64,000 bases of DNA from Streptomyces sp. CBMA156 (GCF_014596515.1 NZ_MSJQ01000385.1:30676-94675), one strand, 5' to 3'; positions 26,613 through 35,108 are shown, counted from the first letter of the stretch. Notes: generated by a model not told the origin, from the sequence alone. Numbers and translations are program-made.

Positions 26613-27011
26613 TCAGGGCTGCGGGCGGAACTCGTGCACGACCTCGATGCGGCCGACGATGTGCCGGTTGAACTCAGCCAGTTCCTCGGCGGGCACCCAG
26701 AGTTCGAGGATCGTGCGGCCGCCCGCCTGCTGCACGGGGTAGCGGGCGAGGAAGGCGGTGTCGACCTTGAAGCGGGTGACGTAGCCGACGCCGGAGGCGG
26801 GCACGTTCCAGTCGCGGGCGATCCGGATCGCGTAGTCCTCGTTGAGGACGGGGTAGAAGATCGGCTGCTCGGGCAGACGGGGCGGCCAGGCGCGCCGGTC
26901 GGCGGCCTCGACCAGGGCCAGTTCCTCGGGGCCGGTGGGACGCCAGAGGGTGGTGGTCGGGGACGTGGCCTGCGCGCTCGAAGGCGTGGCCTGCGGGGTC
27001 GGGCCGTTCAT
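26613..27011 (-). CDS. Conserved hypothetical protein (often labelled ADP-ribosylation/crystallin J1)
   Basis: A 132-residue cytoplasmic protein. After a Thr/Ser/Pro-rich start comes a conserved body: LWRPTGPEELALVEA, WPPRLPEQPIFYPVLNEDYAIRIARDWN, GYVTRFKVDTAFLARYPVQQAGG and ELWVPAEELAEFNRHIVGRIEVVHEF. Similar actinomycete proteins carry the name 'ADP-ribosylation/crystallin J1', but I see none of the Asp metal motifs of true ADP-ribosylglycohydrolases, so the name should not be taken as a function. It lies 75 bases downstream of the acyl-CoA dehydrogenase gene on the same strand. Confidence 0.72.
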   Translation of the reverse strand: MNGPTPQATPSSAQATSPTTTLWRPTGPEELALVEAADRRAWPPRLPEQPIFYPVLNEDYAIRIARDWNVPASGVGYVTRFKVDTAFLARYPVQQAGGRTILELWVPAEELAEFNRHIVGRIEVVHEFRPQP

Positions 27012-27085
27012 GGAAGGGACGGTAGCCGGGCCGCGACGGGCCCGGCCACCGGATATCCCGGCCCCGGGAGGTACGGACGGGCCCG

Positions 27086-28273
27086 TCAGTGGTAGGCGGA
27101 CTCGCCGGTGATGGCCTCGCCGAGGACCAGGGTGTGGATCTCGCTGGTGCCCTCGTAGGTGAGCACCGACTCCAGGTTGTTGGCGTGCCGCAGCACCGGG
27201 TACTCGGTGGTGATGCCGTTGGCCCCGAGGACGGTCCGGGCGCTGCGGGCGATCTCCAGTGCGGTGCGGACGTTGTTGAGCTTGCCGAAGCTGATGTGTG
27301 GCGGGCGGGCCGCGCCCTGCTCCTTCAGCCGGCCGATCCGCAGGGCGACCAGGTAGGCCTTCTCCACCTCCAGCATCATCTCGACCAGCTTCTGCTGGGT
27401 CAGCTGGAAGCCCGCGATCGGGCGGTCGAACTGGATCCGGCTCTTCGCGTAGTCCAGGGCGGCGGTGTAGCAGTCGCGGCCGGCGCCGACGGTGCCCCAG
27501 AGGATGCCGTAGCGGGCCTCGTTGAGGGAGGAGAGCGGTCCGCGCAGGCCGACCACCCCGGGCAGCACCGCGTCGGCGGGCAACACCACGTCGTCGAAGG
27601 CCAGTTCGCTGGTGACCGAGGCGCGCAGCGACAGCTTGCCGGGCACGTCGGTGGCGGTCAGGCCGCGGGTACCGCGCTCCACCAGGAAGCCGCGCACCCC
27701 CTCCTCGGTCTGTGCCCAGACCACGGCGACGTCGGCGATGCTGCCGTTGGTGATCCACATCTTGCTGCCGGACAGCACCCAGTCGCCGCCCTCGCCACCC
27801 TTGCGCACCGCCCGGGTGCGCATGTTGGCCGGGTCGGAGCCGAAGTCCGGTTCGGTGAGGCCGAAGCAGCCGATCAGCTCGCCGGCGGCCATGCCGGGCA
27901 GCCAGCGCCGCTTCTGCTCCTCCGAGCCGAAGGCGTGGATCGACCGCATGGCGAGCGAACCCTGGACGGAGACGAAGCTGCGCAGCCCGGAGTCGGCCGC
28001 CTCCAGCTCCATGCAGGCCACCCCGTACGCCACCGCGTCGGCGCCCGCACAGCCGTAGCCGTCGAGGTGCATGCCGAGGACGCCGAGTGCGCCGAGTTCG
28101 GGGGCGAGTTCGCGGGCCGGGAAGACCCCGCGTTCGAACCAGTCGCCGATGTGCGGGCGGATGCGCTCCTCGGTGAACCGGCGGACGGTGTCGCGGATCA
28201 GCCGTTCCTCGTCGGAGAGGAGGTCTCCGACGGCGAGCAGGTCGGACGGGTCGATCCGGGTCGGCTTCGTCAT
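27086..28273 (-). CDS. Acyl-CoA dehydrogenase, glutaryl-CoA dehydrogenase-like
   Basis: A 395-residue flavoenzyme. Signature blocks: GCFGLTEPDFGSDPANM (acyl-CoA dehydrogenase signature 1), GSKMWITNGSIADVAVVWAQ, and the C-terminal ANNLESVLTYEGTSEIHTLVLGEAITG, where the Glu-Gly-Thr of the YEGTSEI(H/N) loop supplies the catalytic base in the glutaryl/isovaleryl group. The Arg-containing N-terminal segment and the HTLVLG end favour glutaryl-CoA dehydrogenase, used in lysine and tryptophan breakdown. ATG 28273 has AAGGAG upstream. No other lysine-catabolic gene is adjacent, so the substrate is probable, not certain. Confidence 0.85.
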   Translation of the reverse strand: MTKPTRIDPSDLLAVGDLLSDEERLIRDTVRRFTEERIRPHIGDWFERGVFPARELAPELGALGVLGMHLDGYGCAGADAVAYGVACMELEAADSGLRSFVSVQGSLAMRSIHAFGSEEQKRRWLPGMAAGELIGCFGLTEPDFGSDPANMRTRAVRKGGEGGDWVLSGSKMWITNGSIADVAVVWAQTEEGVRGFLVERGTRGLTATDVPGKLSLRASVTSELAFDDVVLPADAVLPGVVGLRGPLSSLNEARYGILWGTVGAGRDCYTAALDYAKSRIQFDRPIAGFQLTQQKLVEMMLEVEKAYLVALRIGRLKEQGAARPPHISFGKLNNVRTALEIARSARTVLGANGITTEYPVLRHANNLESVLTYEGTSEIHTLVLGEAITGESAYH

Positions 28274-28401
28274 CGAAGCTCCTTGTACTCTCGGCGGGAT
28301 ACCGGCGAGTATCGCGCACCCGGCCGGGCGGTGGACGGGCTCGAACGAGTGAGGATGGCGACACGTCCGACGGCGCGTCACGTAGGCGCCGCGGCGACGG
28401 C

Positions 28402-28464
28402 GAACAGATGACAGCCGACGGATGACAGATGACAGATGACAGATTTCAAACTCTGTCAGCTGTC
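28402..28464 (+). repeat. Dispersed palindromic intergenic element, copy C
   Basis: The leader AACAGATGACAGCC and tandem ATGACAG words (28402-28430) run into a 13-bp hairpin at 28431-28443 and 28452-28464 with one mismatch and loop TTTCAAAC. The right arm overlaps the stop codon of azlD (28463-28465, minus strand). Confidence 0.75.
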
Positions 28465-28774
28465 ACCCCACCCCACAGAGCCGCAGCACCGCTGTCGTCG
28501 CCGCGCCGGCGACGACCACCACCGGGAACGGCGCCCGGCGCAGGGCGAGCACTCCGGCAACCAGCACGCCCGCCGGACGGGCCCACCCCGCGAAGCCGTG
28601 CCCCTGGGTGAGCGCACCGGTCACGACCAGGGCCACCAGCAGGACCGCGGCCGCGACGGCCAGCAGGTGCCGCAGCCGCTCCGAGAGAGCGAGCCGGCCG
28701 CCGAGCAGCGGCCCCGCGAGCCGGAAGGCGTACGTTCCGGCCGCGAACAGCAGGATCGCGTACAACGGCATCAT
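28463..28774 (-). CDS. azlD: AzlD-family branched-chain amino acid exporter small subunit
   Basis: A 103-residue membrane protein with about three to four helices (YAILLFAAGTYAFRLAGPLL, LLAVAAAVLLVALVVTGALT, AGVLVAGVLALRRAPFPVVVV). AzlD proteins pair with AzlC to export branched-chain amino acids or their analogues. The ATG overlaps the TGA of azlC by four bases, showing translational coupling. A repeat-family hairpin overlaps its stop codon and may end the transcript. Confidence 0.88.
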   Translation of the reverse strand: MMPLYAILLFAAGTYAFRLAGPLLGGRLALSERLRHLLAVAAAVLLVALVVTGALTQGHGFAGWARPAGVLVAGVLALRRAPFPVVVVAGAATTAVLRLCGVG

Positions 28775-29544
28775 CGGACCGCCTCCTTCTCCTGGCACTC
28801 CAGGCTTCGTTCGTCCGCCGTCTTCCGTTCGCCCGCGGCCTCCCGCGCCTTCTTCCCCGCGGCCTCCCCCGCCGCGGGCCGCCCCACGAACAGCAGCCCG
28901 ACGAGGGCGAGCAGCACCGGCACTCCGACCGGGACGAACGGCGTGGCCGCGACCGCGACCACCGCGCCCGCCACCGCCGCCGTACGGGTCCCACGGTCCG
29001 CGAGTGAGGGCAGCACGAGCGCGAGCAGCACCGTGGGGAAGGCCGCGTCCAGGCCCAGCGCGTCCGTGTCGCCGATCAGCCCGCCCGCGACCGCGCCGAG
29101 CAGCACCGAGAGGTTCCAGATCAGGAACAGCGCGATCCCGCAGAGCCAGTAGGCGGCCCGACGCCGGGCCGGTTCGTTCTGCTGCAGGGTGAAGGCCGCG
29201 GTTTCGTCGGTGAGCAGGTGCGCACCCAGAAGCCGGCGCCACCACGGACCGCCGAGCACGTCGGCCACGGCGAAGCCGAAGGGCAGCAGTCGGGCGTTGA
29301 GCACCAGTCCGGTGGCGACCGCGGCGAGGGCGCCGCCGCCGGACAGCACCACGCCGACCGCCGCGAACTGGGAGCCGCCGGCGAAAACCAGGACGGAGAG
29401 CGCGATCGGTACCCAGAGCGGCAGACCGCCGGAGACGCCGATCGCACCGAAGGAGGCGCCGACGAGGGCGTCGGCAAGGCAGACCAGAGCGATGTCACGG
29501 ATGGTGGCATGTTCCAGTGTTCGGAGAAGCGAACGCATGTTCAT
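28771..29544 (-). CDS. azlC: AzlC-family branched-chain amino acid exporter large subunit
   Basis: A 257-residue membrane protein with seven to eight helices. LADALVGASFGAIGVSGGLPLWVPIALSVLVFAGGSQFAAVGVVLSGGG and LNARLLPFGFAVADVLGG are family hallmarks. The C-terminal ~35 residues are charged (KKAREAAGERKTADERSLECQEKE) and cytoplasmic. Two starts are possible: ATG 29544 and ATG 29538; neither has a strong ribosome site. A GTTC-N6-GAAC palindrome overlaps the start, implying repression by the divergent XRE-cupin regulator. Confidence 0.88.
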   Translation of the reverse strand: MNMRSLLRTLEHATIRDIALVCLADALVGASFGAIGVSGGLPLWVPIALSVLVFAGGSQFAAVGVVLSGGGALAAVATGLVLNARLLPFGFAVADVLGGPWWRRLLGAHLLTDETAAFTLQQNEPARRRAAYWLCGIALFLIWNLSVLLGAVAGGLIGDTDALGLDAAFPTVLLALVLPSLADRGTRTAAVAGAVVAVAATPFVPVGVPVLLALVGLLFVGRPAAGEAAGKKAREAAGERKTADERSLECQEKEAVR

Positions 29545-29581
29545 TAGAGTGAACCGACCCGGCGCGTTCGTCAAGGCGAAC
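29539..29581. promoter_or_regulatory. Two matching operators between azlC and the XRE-cupin gene
   Basis: GTTCATTAGAGTGAAC (29539-29554) and GTTCGTCAAGGCGAAC (29566-29581) share GTTC-N8-GAAC with longer 5-bp arms, centre-to-centre 27 bases. The first covers the azlC start codon. They are the natural binding sites of the divergent regulator. Confidence 0.65.
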
Positions 29582-29682
29582 ATGTGGACCGATCAAGCGA
29601 ACGGCATCGACGGGTCGACCATGACAGCATGAACGGCAGCAACTGCGATGGAAGCCATGGAAGGGGCCAGGAGAAAGCGTGA

Positions 29683-30336
29683 GTGGCGAGCATGAGTGAC
29701 CAGACCACCCCGGCAACGAGCCCCAACGGCAGCGGTCGCAGCAGCGACAGCGGCACCGGGACTGGCACCGGCACCGGCACCGGCACCGGCACCGAGCTGA
29801 TCGGCCTGATCGCCACCTCGATCCGGCGTGAGCGCGAGCGCAGCGGGCTGTCCATGGCCGAACTGGCGCGGCGTGCGGGCATCGCCAAGTCCACGCTCTC
29901 CCAACTGGAGTCGGGCGCGGGCAACCCCAGCGTGGAGACGCTCTGGGCGCTCGGGGTCGCACTGAACGTGCCGTTCAGCCGGCTGGTCGACCCGCCACGC
30001 CCGGTGGTCAGGGTGGTCCGGGCCGGCGAGGGTCCGGTGACCCACTCCGAGCACGCCGAATACGCCGCCACCGCGCTCTCCTCCTGCCCGCCGAACGCCC
30101 GGCGCGACATCTACCGGATCGAGGCGCAGCCGGGCGAGGCCAGGGCCTCCGATCCACACATGCCCGGCACCATCGAGCACGTGTTGATCGGTGCCGGGCG
30201 GGCACTGGTCGGGCCGACCGAGGCACCGGTCGAGCTGGGCCCGGGTGACTATGTGAGCTACCCGGGCGACGCCCCGCACGTGTTCCGCGCCCTGGCTCCG
30301 GACACCCTCGCGGTGATCGTGATGGAGCACATCTGA
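29683..30336 (+). CDS. XRE-family regulator with C-terminal cupin domain
   Basis: A 217-residue protein. An N-terminal Gly-Thr microsatellite (coded by tandem GGCACC) precedes the helix-turn-helix SIRRERERSGLSMAELARRAGIAKSTLSQLESGAGNPSVETLWALG at ~47-92, followed by a cupin sensor domain (GTIEHVLIGAGRALVGPTEAPVELGPGDYVSYPGDAPHVFRAL). Such regulators bind a small ligand, often an amino acid, in the cupin. GTG 29683 is favoured because AGGAG is nine bases upstream. It is divergent from azlCD, with two matching palindromes between, so it most likely controls the exporter in response to a branched-chain amino acid or related metabolite. Confidence 0.88.
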   Translation: MASMSDQTTPATSPNGSGRSSDSGTGTGTGTGTGTGTELIGLIATSIRRERERSGLSMAELARRAGIAKSTLSQLESGAGNPSVETLWALGVALNVPFSRLVDPPRPVVRVVRAGEGPVTHSEHAEYAATALSSCPPNARRDIYRIEAQPGEARASDPHMPGTIEHVLIGAGRALVGPTEAPVELGPGDYVSYPGDAPHVFRALAPDTLAVIVMEHI

Positions 30337-30368
30337 CACATCTGACGCTTCGTCAGATCAGGTGCAGG

Positions 30369-32411
30369 CTACTTCAACAGTCCGTCCAGGAAGGGGTTTC
30401 CGAACACCCGGTGCGGGTCGTGGCGGTCCAGGACGGCGACCGCCTCATCCCATCCGGGCCCACCGCCGGCCCGCAGGCTGTCGGGAATGGCCCGGTCGAG
30501 CAGGTCCTGATCGGACCAGGCGGCGTCGGCGGTGTAGGCCCACCCCTTGGACCACTCGACCCGCAGCCCCGCCCGGGTGCCGTCGAAGGTGCGCAGCAGC
30601 CACTGCTCCAGCTCCCGGGCGAAGCGCTCCAGTCCGGGGGTACCGGGGAAGGCGAGGACGTCCAGCCAGACCGCCGTGTCCCACTCGGGGCGGTCCGCGC
30701 GCGGGCGCAGCGCCGAGAGCAGCGGGGGCCGGGCGCCGGGAACGCCGGAGGAGGCGGGGTCGTCCAGGCCGGTGGCCCGGATCTCCACCGCGCCGTTCAC
30801 CGGGAACTCGCCCCTGGCCTGGTAGGCGGCGAGCAACTCCCGGTAGTAGGCGGCGAATTCGCTCACCACCCACTGGAGATCGGCGCGCTTGGTGAGGATC
30901 GCGTAGCCGTTGGCGGTGACCCGCAGGGTGGTCGGGCGGACGTACTGGAGCAGGGCGCGCGAGGGGCCCCAGAGATCGGAGCGCAGTCCGCCCGCCAGCA
31001 GGTGGGTGAGCACCTCACCGCTGAGCAGTCGGCGGAGCAGCCCGCCGGAGAGCAGCACCTCCGTGATGTCCCCGGTGAGGCTCACCTTCGCGACCAGGTA
31101 CTGGAGTTGGCCGAACAGTGGAGCCGACGCCCAGGCCCCGGTGACGATCTCGCCGGCGAGCCGGGCGACCGGTTCCGGAATGCTGTCCGAGAAGGGGTAG
31201 TTGTACGGGTGGTCGACGGCGAGGGAGGCGAACGGCTTGCTCGGGGAGACACTCCAGGTCTTGAGCCAGGGGTAGTCGGTGTAGGCGAACCAGATCGCCT
31301 CGGCCCGGCCGTCGCGTTCCACGAAGTCGGCGAAGGTACGCGGGCCGCTTCCGCCGCCGAGGACACCGCCCAGTACTCCTCCGAGCACGCCGCCGAGCCC
31401 GCCGTCCGTACCGGTTCCCGCACCGGCGCCGGCACCCGTGCCGCTGCCCGTACCGCTGCCGGAGCCGCTGCCCGGGCGGGCGAAGAGATCGCTCGCCGGG
31501 ATGTCGAGCCGGCTGACGCAGCGCAGCGGCCGGTCGGCGCCGGCCCTCAGCACCACCTCGGTGAGGAAGGCGCGGCCCAGGTGCACCAGGAAGGCGGCGC
31601 TGTCGGCCTCGGAGCGGTCGAAGCCGCGCAGCGTGTAGCGGCCGGTGGCCGGGTCGAGGACGACGGCGGTGAGCCGGACGACCTGGTTGCTGACCGACCC
31701 GTAGCCGTGCCCCTCCGGCCGCACCTCACCGGCGGCCGGCACGGCGGTGCCGTGGCCTCCGATGGCGAGCACCCCGCCCACGGTGATCTCGCCGGGGGCC
31801 GGGCAGGCGGTCAGGCCGAGGCCGCGGCCCGCCAGGTGTGCGAGCAGCGCCTCCATGGTGGCGCCGGTCTGCACCCGGACGGTGCCGGGCGAGTCGGCGC
31901 TGATGGCCGTGAGGTGGCGACTGGTGTCCAGCAGCAGGACCCGGGCGCTCTCCCTGGTACCGGCCGCGACGGTGAGCGGCGCCCAGGTATGCCGGTAGCC
32001 GGAGGCGCGCAGCCGCCAGCCGTTGGCGTGCGCCCAGTCGGCGAGGGCCGGGACCTCCTCGGGGGTGCGGGGCGCGCAGGTCCACAGCTGGTCGGTGCGG
32101 ATCTCGCCGGACCAGTTCTGGAAGACCCGCTGGTACAGCTCGGTGCCGGCGGGCAACGCGGGCGGTACGGGCGTGGCGGCCTCGGCGCTGTCGGGGCCGA
32201 TGGTGCCGCGCAACAGCCAGGCCGCACCGCCGAGCGCCGCCGACGCGCCCAGCAGCTGCCGCCGGGTGAGGCCTCCGGGAGTGTTCGTGACGGCCTCGGT
32301 GTCGGTGGCGTCGGTGGACGCGGCCGCGTCAGCGGAGGCATCCGTCGGAATCATCCCCTCTGATATCGCCCCGTCGCCCGCTCCGCTCGTCGGCCCGTGT
32401 CCTGTGGTCAT
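30369..32411 (-). CDS. FAD-linked oxidase, type II cholesterol oxidase-like (BCO2 family), Tat-exported
   Basis: A 680-residue flavoprotein. A twin-arginine signal is at ~50-80 (LTRRQLLGASAALGGAAWLL, Arg50-Arg51). The FAD-binding PCMH domain begins ELYQRVFQNWSGEIRTDQLWTCAP and has ASGYRHTWAPL, where His141 is placed to bind FAD covalently. The second half (DYPWLKTWSVSP... WSKGWAYTADAAW) matches the cholesterol-oxidase substrate-binding domain of Brevibacterium-type enzymes, which oxidise 3-beta-hydroxysterols and release H2O2. Unlike the family (~610 residues), it has a Gly/Ser/Thr insert at ~314-356. No sterol side-chain genes are near, so the true substrate is open. Confidence 0.75.
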   Translation of the reverse strand: MTTGHGPTSGAGDGAISEGMIPTDASADAAASTDATDTEAVTNTPGGLTRRQLLGASAALGGAAWLLRGTIGPDSAEAATPVPPALPAGTELYQRVFQNWSGEIRTDQLWTCAPRTPEEVPALADWAHANGWRLRASGYRHTWAPLTVAAGTRESARVLLLDTSRHLTAISADSPGTVRVQTGATMEALLAHLAGRGLGLTACPAPGEITVGGVLAIGGHGTAVPAAGEVRPEGHGYGSVSNQVVRLTAVVLDPATGRYTLRGFDRSEADSAAFLVHLGRAFLTEVVLRAGADRPLRCVSRLDIPASDLFARPGSGSGSGTGSGTGAGAGAGTGTDGGLGGVLGGVLGGVLGGGSGPRTFADFVERDGRAEAIWFAYTDYPWLKTWSVSPSKPFASLAVDHPYNYPFSDSIPEPVARLAGEIVTGAWASAPLFGQLQYLVAKVSLTGDITEVLLSGGLLRRLLSGEVLTHLLAGGLRSDLWGPSRALLQYVRPTTLRVTANGYAILTKRADLQWVVSEFAAYYRELLAAYQARGEFPVNGAVEIRATGLDDPASSGVPGARPPLLSALRPRADRPEWDTAVWLDVLAFPGTPGLERFARELEQWLLRTFDGTRAGLRVEWSKGWAYTADAAWSDQDLLDRAIPDSLRAGGGPGWDEAVAVLDRHDPHRVFGNPFLDGLLK

Positions 32412-32536
32412 CGTCCGTCCGCCCCTCGCGCTGGTCCCCCCGGGCCGAACTGCGGCAATCCGGGTCCGGCCGGAGTCGGCCCGGCCCGATCCGGAGCGTA
32501 TGAAGGGGTGGACGGCAGTTTGAAGCGCCTTCCGTC

Positions 32537-32589
32537 GATCTCACTCCTTCGAGTGAGATCAGCCCGATTGGGACCCTGGGCCCCAATCG
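32537..32589. promoter_or_regulatory. Two adjacent inverted repeats in a divergent promoter region
   Basis: GATCTCACT-CCTTCG-AGTGAGATC (32537-32560) and CGATTGGG-N9-CCCAATCG (32565-32589) are both perfect and lie side by side between the divergent cholesterol-oxidase-like gene and the C-N hydrolase gene. They may be operators for one or both genes or a bidirectional barrier hairpin. Confidence 0.45.
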
Positions 32590-32685
32590 CCTCCTCCGCC
32601 CCTCGCACGCCTTCGTTGCCCGTGCCACCGACGGGCGCATAGATTGATCATGACCAGCTCACCCCGCCCCGCCGGAGGCTCCGCC

Positions 32686-33459
32686 ATGCCCTCGTCCGCG
32701 ACCTCTGCCACAACCTCTGCCACTGCCTCTCCCACGCCCGCGCCGCTGACCGTCGCGGTAGCCCAGCCCGTCTGCGCCGCCGCAGGCCGTCCGGACACCG
32801 TCTCCGAGAACGTGGCCCTGCATGCCGAGGCGGTACGGGCGGCGGGCACGCGGCTGGTGGTGTTCCCCGAGCTGTCGCTGACCGGCTACGACCTGGCCGC
32901 ACCGGCCGTCGGCCCGGCGGACGCCCGCCTCGCTCCGCTGGTGGCGGCCTGCGCCACGACCGGCGCCGTCGCCCTGGTCGGGGCGCCGGTCGCCGAGGCC
33001 GACGGGCGCGAGTCCATCGCCACCCTGGTGGTGACCGGGGAGGGCGCCGTCGTGGCCTACCGGAAGATGCGGCTCCACGGCGCCGAGATGGAACGTTTCA
33101 CCCCCGGAGAGAAGCCCGTCACCCTGGAGCTGGACGGCCTGCGGCTCGGCCTCGCGATCTGCGCGGACGCCGCCGACCCGGCGCACGCCGAGGAGACCGT
33201 CGCGCTCGGCGTCGACGCCTACGTCGCCTCCACCCTCTACGGGCCCGGTGCCGCCCAGGCCGAGCGCCGGGACGGACACTTCCGCGACCGGGCCGCCGCC
33301 CACGGCGTGTGGTGCGTGCTCGCGACCTGTGCCGGGGCCACCGGCGAGTACCCCGACAGCTCGGGCGGCTCCGGCGTCTGGGCCCCGGGCGGCGAACTCC
33401 TCGCCCAGGCCGGTACCGCCCCGGGCGAACTGCTCCGCGTGGAGTTGCCCCGGCGGTAG
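32686..33459 (+). CDS. Nitrilase-superfamily carbon-nitrogen hydrolase
   Basis: A 257-residue amidohydrolase with the Glu62 (VVFPELSLTGYDL), Lys127 (YRKMRLHGAE) and Cys159 (LAICADAADP) triad. The start at 32686 is chosen over two earlier codons because GGAGG lies seven bases before it. The body is typical of family members acting on small amides such as omega-amidases or NAD-related amides; the specificity cannot be inferred. The Cys block (ICADAAD) departs from the usual CYD or CWD, a sign of a separate subgroup. It is divergent from the cholesterol-oxidase-like gene. Confidence 0.82.
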   Translation: MPSSATSATTSATASPTPAPLTVAVAQPVCAAAGRPDTVSENVALHAEAVRAAGTRLVVFPELSLTGYDLAAPAVGPADARLAPLVAACATTGAVALVGAPVAEADGRESIATLVVTGEGAVVAYRKMRLHGAEMERFTPGEKPVTLELDGLRLGLAICADAADPAHAEETVALGVDAYVASTLYGPGAAQAERRDGHFRDRAAAHGVWCVLATCAGATGEYPDSSGGSGVWAPGGELLAQAGTAPGELLRVELPRR

Positions 33460-33634
33460 GCGGCGGGCGGCGGCTGGCGGCGGTAGGCGGCGGTAGGCGG
33501 CGACCGTGGCACCCGGGTCGGATCACGGGGTCATCGGATCATCCCGACCGGAAATACCCGGGCCCCGCTCGCGGCTGTGGTGATCGGAGATCCGTTCCGG
33601 GCCCGTCGGGCCCGTACAGGAGGTGCAGCGCACG

Positions 33635-35041
33635 ATGGGTGACGAGCAGGAGAAGCCGCAGGAGTACCGGATCGAGCACGACTCGATGGGCGAGGTCCGG
33701 GTGCCGGTCGACGCGAAGTGGCAGGCGCAGACGCAGCGGGCGGTGGAGAACTTCCCGGTGTCCGGTCAGCGGCTGGAGCGCGCGCACATCGCCGCGCTGG
33801 CCCGGATCAAGGCCGCCGCGGCCCGGGTGAACGCCCGGCTCGGGGTGCTGGACGAGGAGACGGCGGAGGCGATCGCGGCGGCTGCCGAGGAGGTCGCGGA
33901 GGGGCGCTGGGACGACCAGTTCCCGGTGGACGTGTTCCAGACCGGCTCGGGCACCTCGTCCAACATGAACACCAACGAGGTGATCGCCACCCTGGCCGGG
34001 GAGCGGCTGGGCCGGGCGGTCCACCCGAACGACCACGTCAACGCCAGCCAGTCCTCCAACGACGTCTTCCCCTCCTCGATCCACATCGCCGCCACCGCCG
34101 CCATCACCCACGACCTCGTCCCGGCGCTGGAGCACCTCGCGGAGGCACTGGAGCGCAAGGCCACCGAGTTCGCCCGGGTGGTCAAGTCGGGCCGCACGCA
34201 CCTGATGGACGCCACGCCCGTCACGCTCGGCCAGGAGTTCGGCGGCTACGCGGCACAGGTGCGACACGGACGGGAGCGGCTGCTGGCCACCCTCCCCCGG
34301 GTGGCCGAACTCCCGCTCGGCGGGACGGCGGTGGGCACCGGCATCAACACCCCGCCCGGCTTCCCCGCGGCCGTCATCGCCGAGGTCGCCCGCGCCACCG
34401 ACCTGCCGCTGACCGAGGCCAGGAACCACTTCGAGGCACAGGGCGCGCGGGACGCCCTGGTCGAGCTGAGCGGTCAACTGCGCACGGTGGCGGTCGGGTT
34501 CACCAAGATCGCGAACGACCTGCGGTGGATGGGCTCCGGCCCGCGCACCGGGCTCGGCGAGATCAACCTGCCGGACCTCCAGCCCGGTTCGTCGATCATG
34601 CCGGGCAAGGTGAACCCGGTACTGCCCGAGGTGGTGCTGATGGTCGCCGCCCAGGTGGTGGGCAACGACGCGACGGTCACGCTGGCGGGCGCGAGCGGCA
34701 ACTTCGAGCTGAACGTGATGCTCCCGGTGATCGCCCGCAACGTCCTGGAGTCGGTGCGGCTGCTCGCCAACAGCGCCCGACTGCTGGCCGACCGGACGGT
34801 GGACGGCGTCACCGCCAACGTCGAAAGGGCCAGGGAGTACGCGGAGTCCTCGCCCTCGGTGGTGACTCCGCTGAACCGCTACATCGGGTACGAGGAGGCC
34901 GCGAAGGTCGCCAAGCAGGCCCTGGCCGAACGCAAGACCATCCGCCAGGTGGTGGTGGAGCGCGGCTACGTCGAGCAGGGCAGGCTCACCGAGGAGCAGC
35001 TGGACGAGGCCCTGGACGTGCTGCGGATGACGCACCCGTAG
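33635..35041 (+). CDS. fumC: Class II fumarate hydratase
   Basis: A 468-residue cytoplasmic enzyme interconverting fumarate and malate in the citric acid cycle. It keeps TGSGTSSNMNTNEV, NASQSSNDVFPSSIH, SGRTHLMDATPVTLGQEF and the superfamily signature GSSIMPGKVNPV (from residue ~318). AGGAGG is 11 bases before the ATG at 33635; the GTG at 33623 overlaps that ribosome site and is rejected. The gene stands alone, with a strong bidirectional hairpin downstream. Its end product links with fumarate made by fumarylacetoacetase later in the window. Confidence 0.94.
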   Translation: MGDEQEKPQEYRIEHDSMGEVRVPVDAKWQAQTQRAVENFPVSGQRLERAHIAALARIKAAAARVNARLGVLDEETAEAIAAAAEEVAEGRWDDQFPVDVFQTGSGTSSNMNTNEVIATLAGERLGRAVHPNDHVNASQSSNDVFPSSIHIAATAAITHDLVPALEHLAEALERKATEFARVVKSGRTHLMDATPVTLGQEFGGYAAQVRHGRERLLATLPRVAELPLGGTAVGTGINTPPGFPAAVIAEVARATDLPLTEARNHFEAQGARDALVELSGQLRTVAVGFTKIANDLRWMGSGPRTGLGEINLPDLQPGSSIMPGKVNPVLPEVVLMVAAQVVGNDATVTLAGASGNFELNVMLPVIARNVLESVRLLANSARLLADRTVDGVTANVERAREYAESSPSVVTPLNRYIGYEEAAKVAKQALAERKTIRQVVVERGYVEQGRLTEEQLDEALDVLRMTHP

Positions 35042-35108
35042 CCGGCCTCGCGGGCGGGCGGCTGTGGGCATCGGCGCGGGCCGACGGTCACGGGCCGACG
35101 GTCGCGGG

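Noticed and set aside
26613..28364. A 583-codon minus-strand frame covering both the hypothetical protein and the acyl-CoA dehydrogenase
   Set aside because: Only its last 132 codons are coding; the rest is an Arg/Gly-rich shadow in the wrong frame of the dehydrogenase gene.
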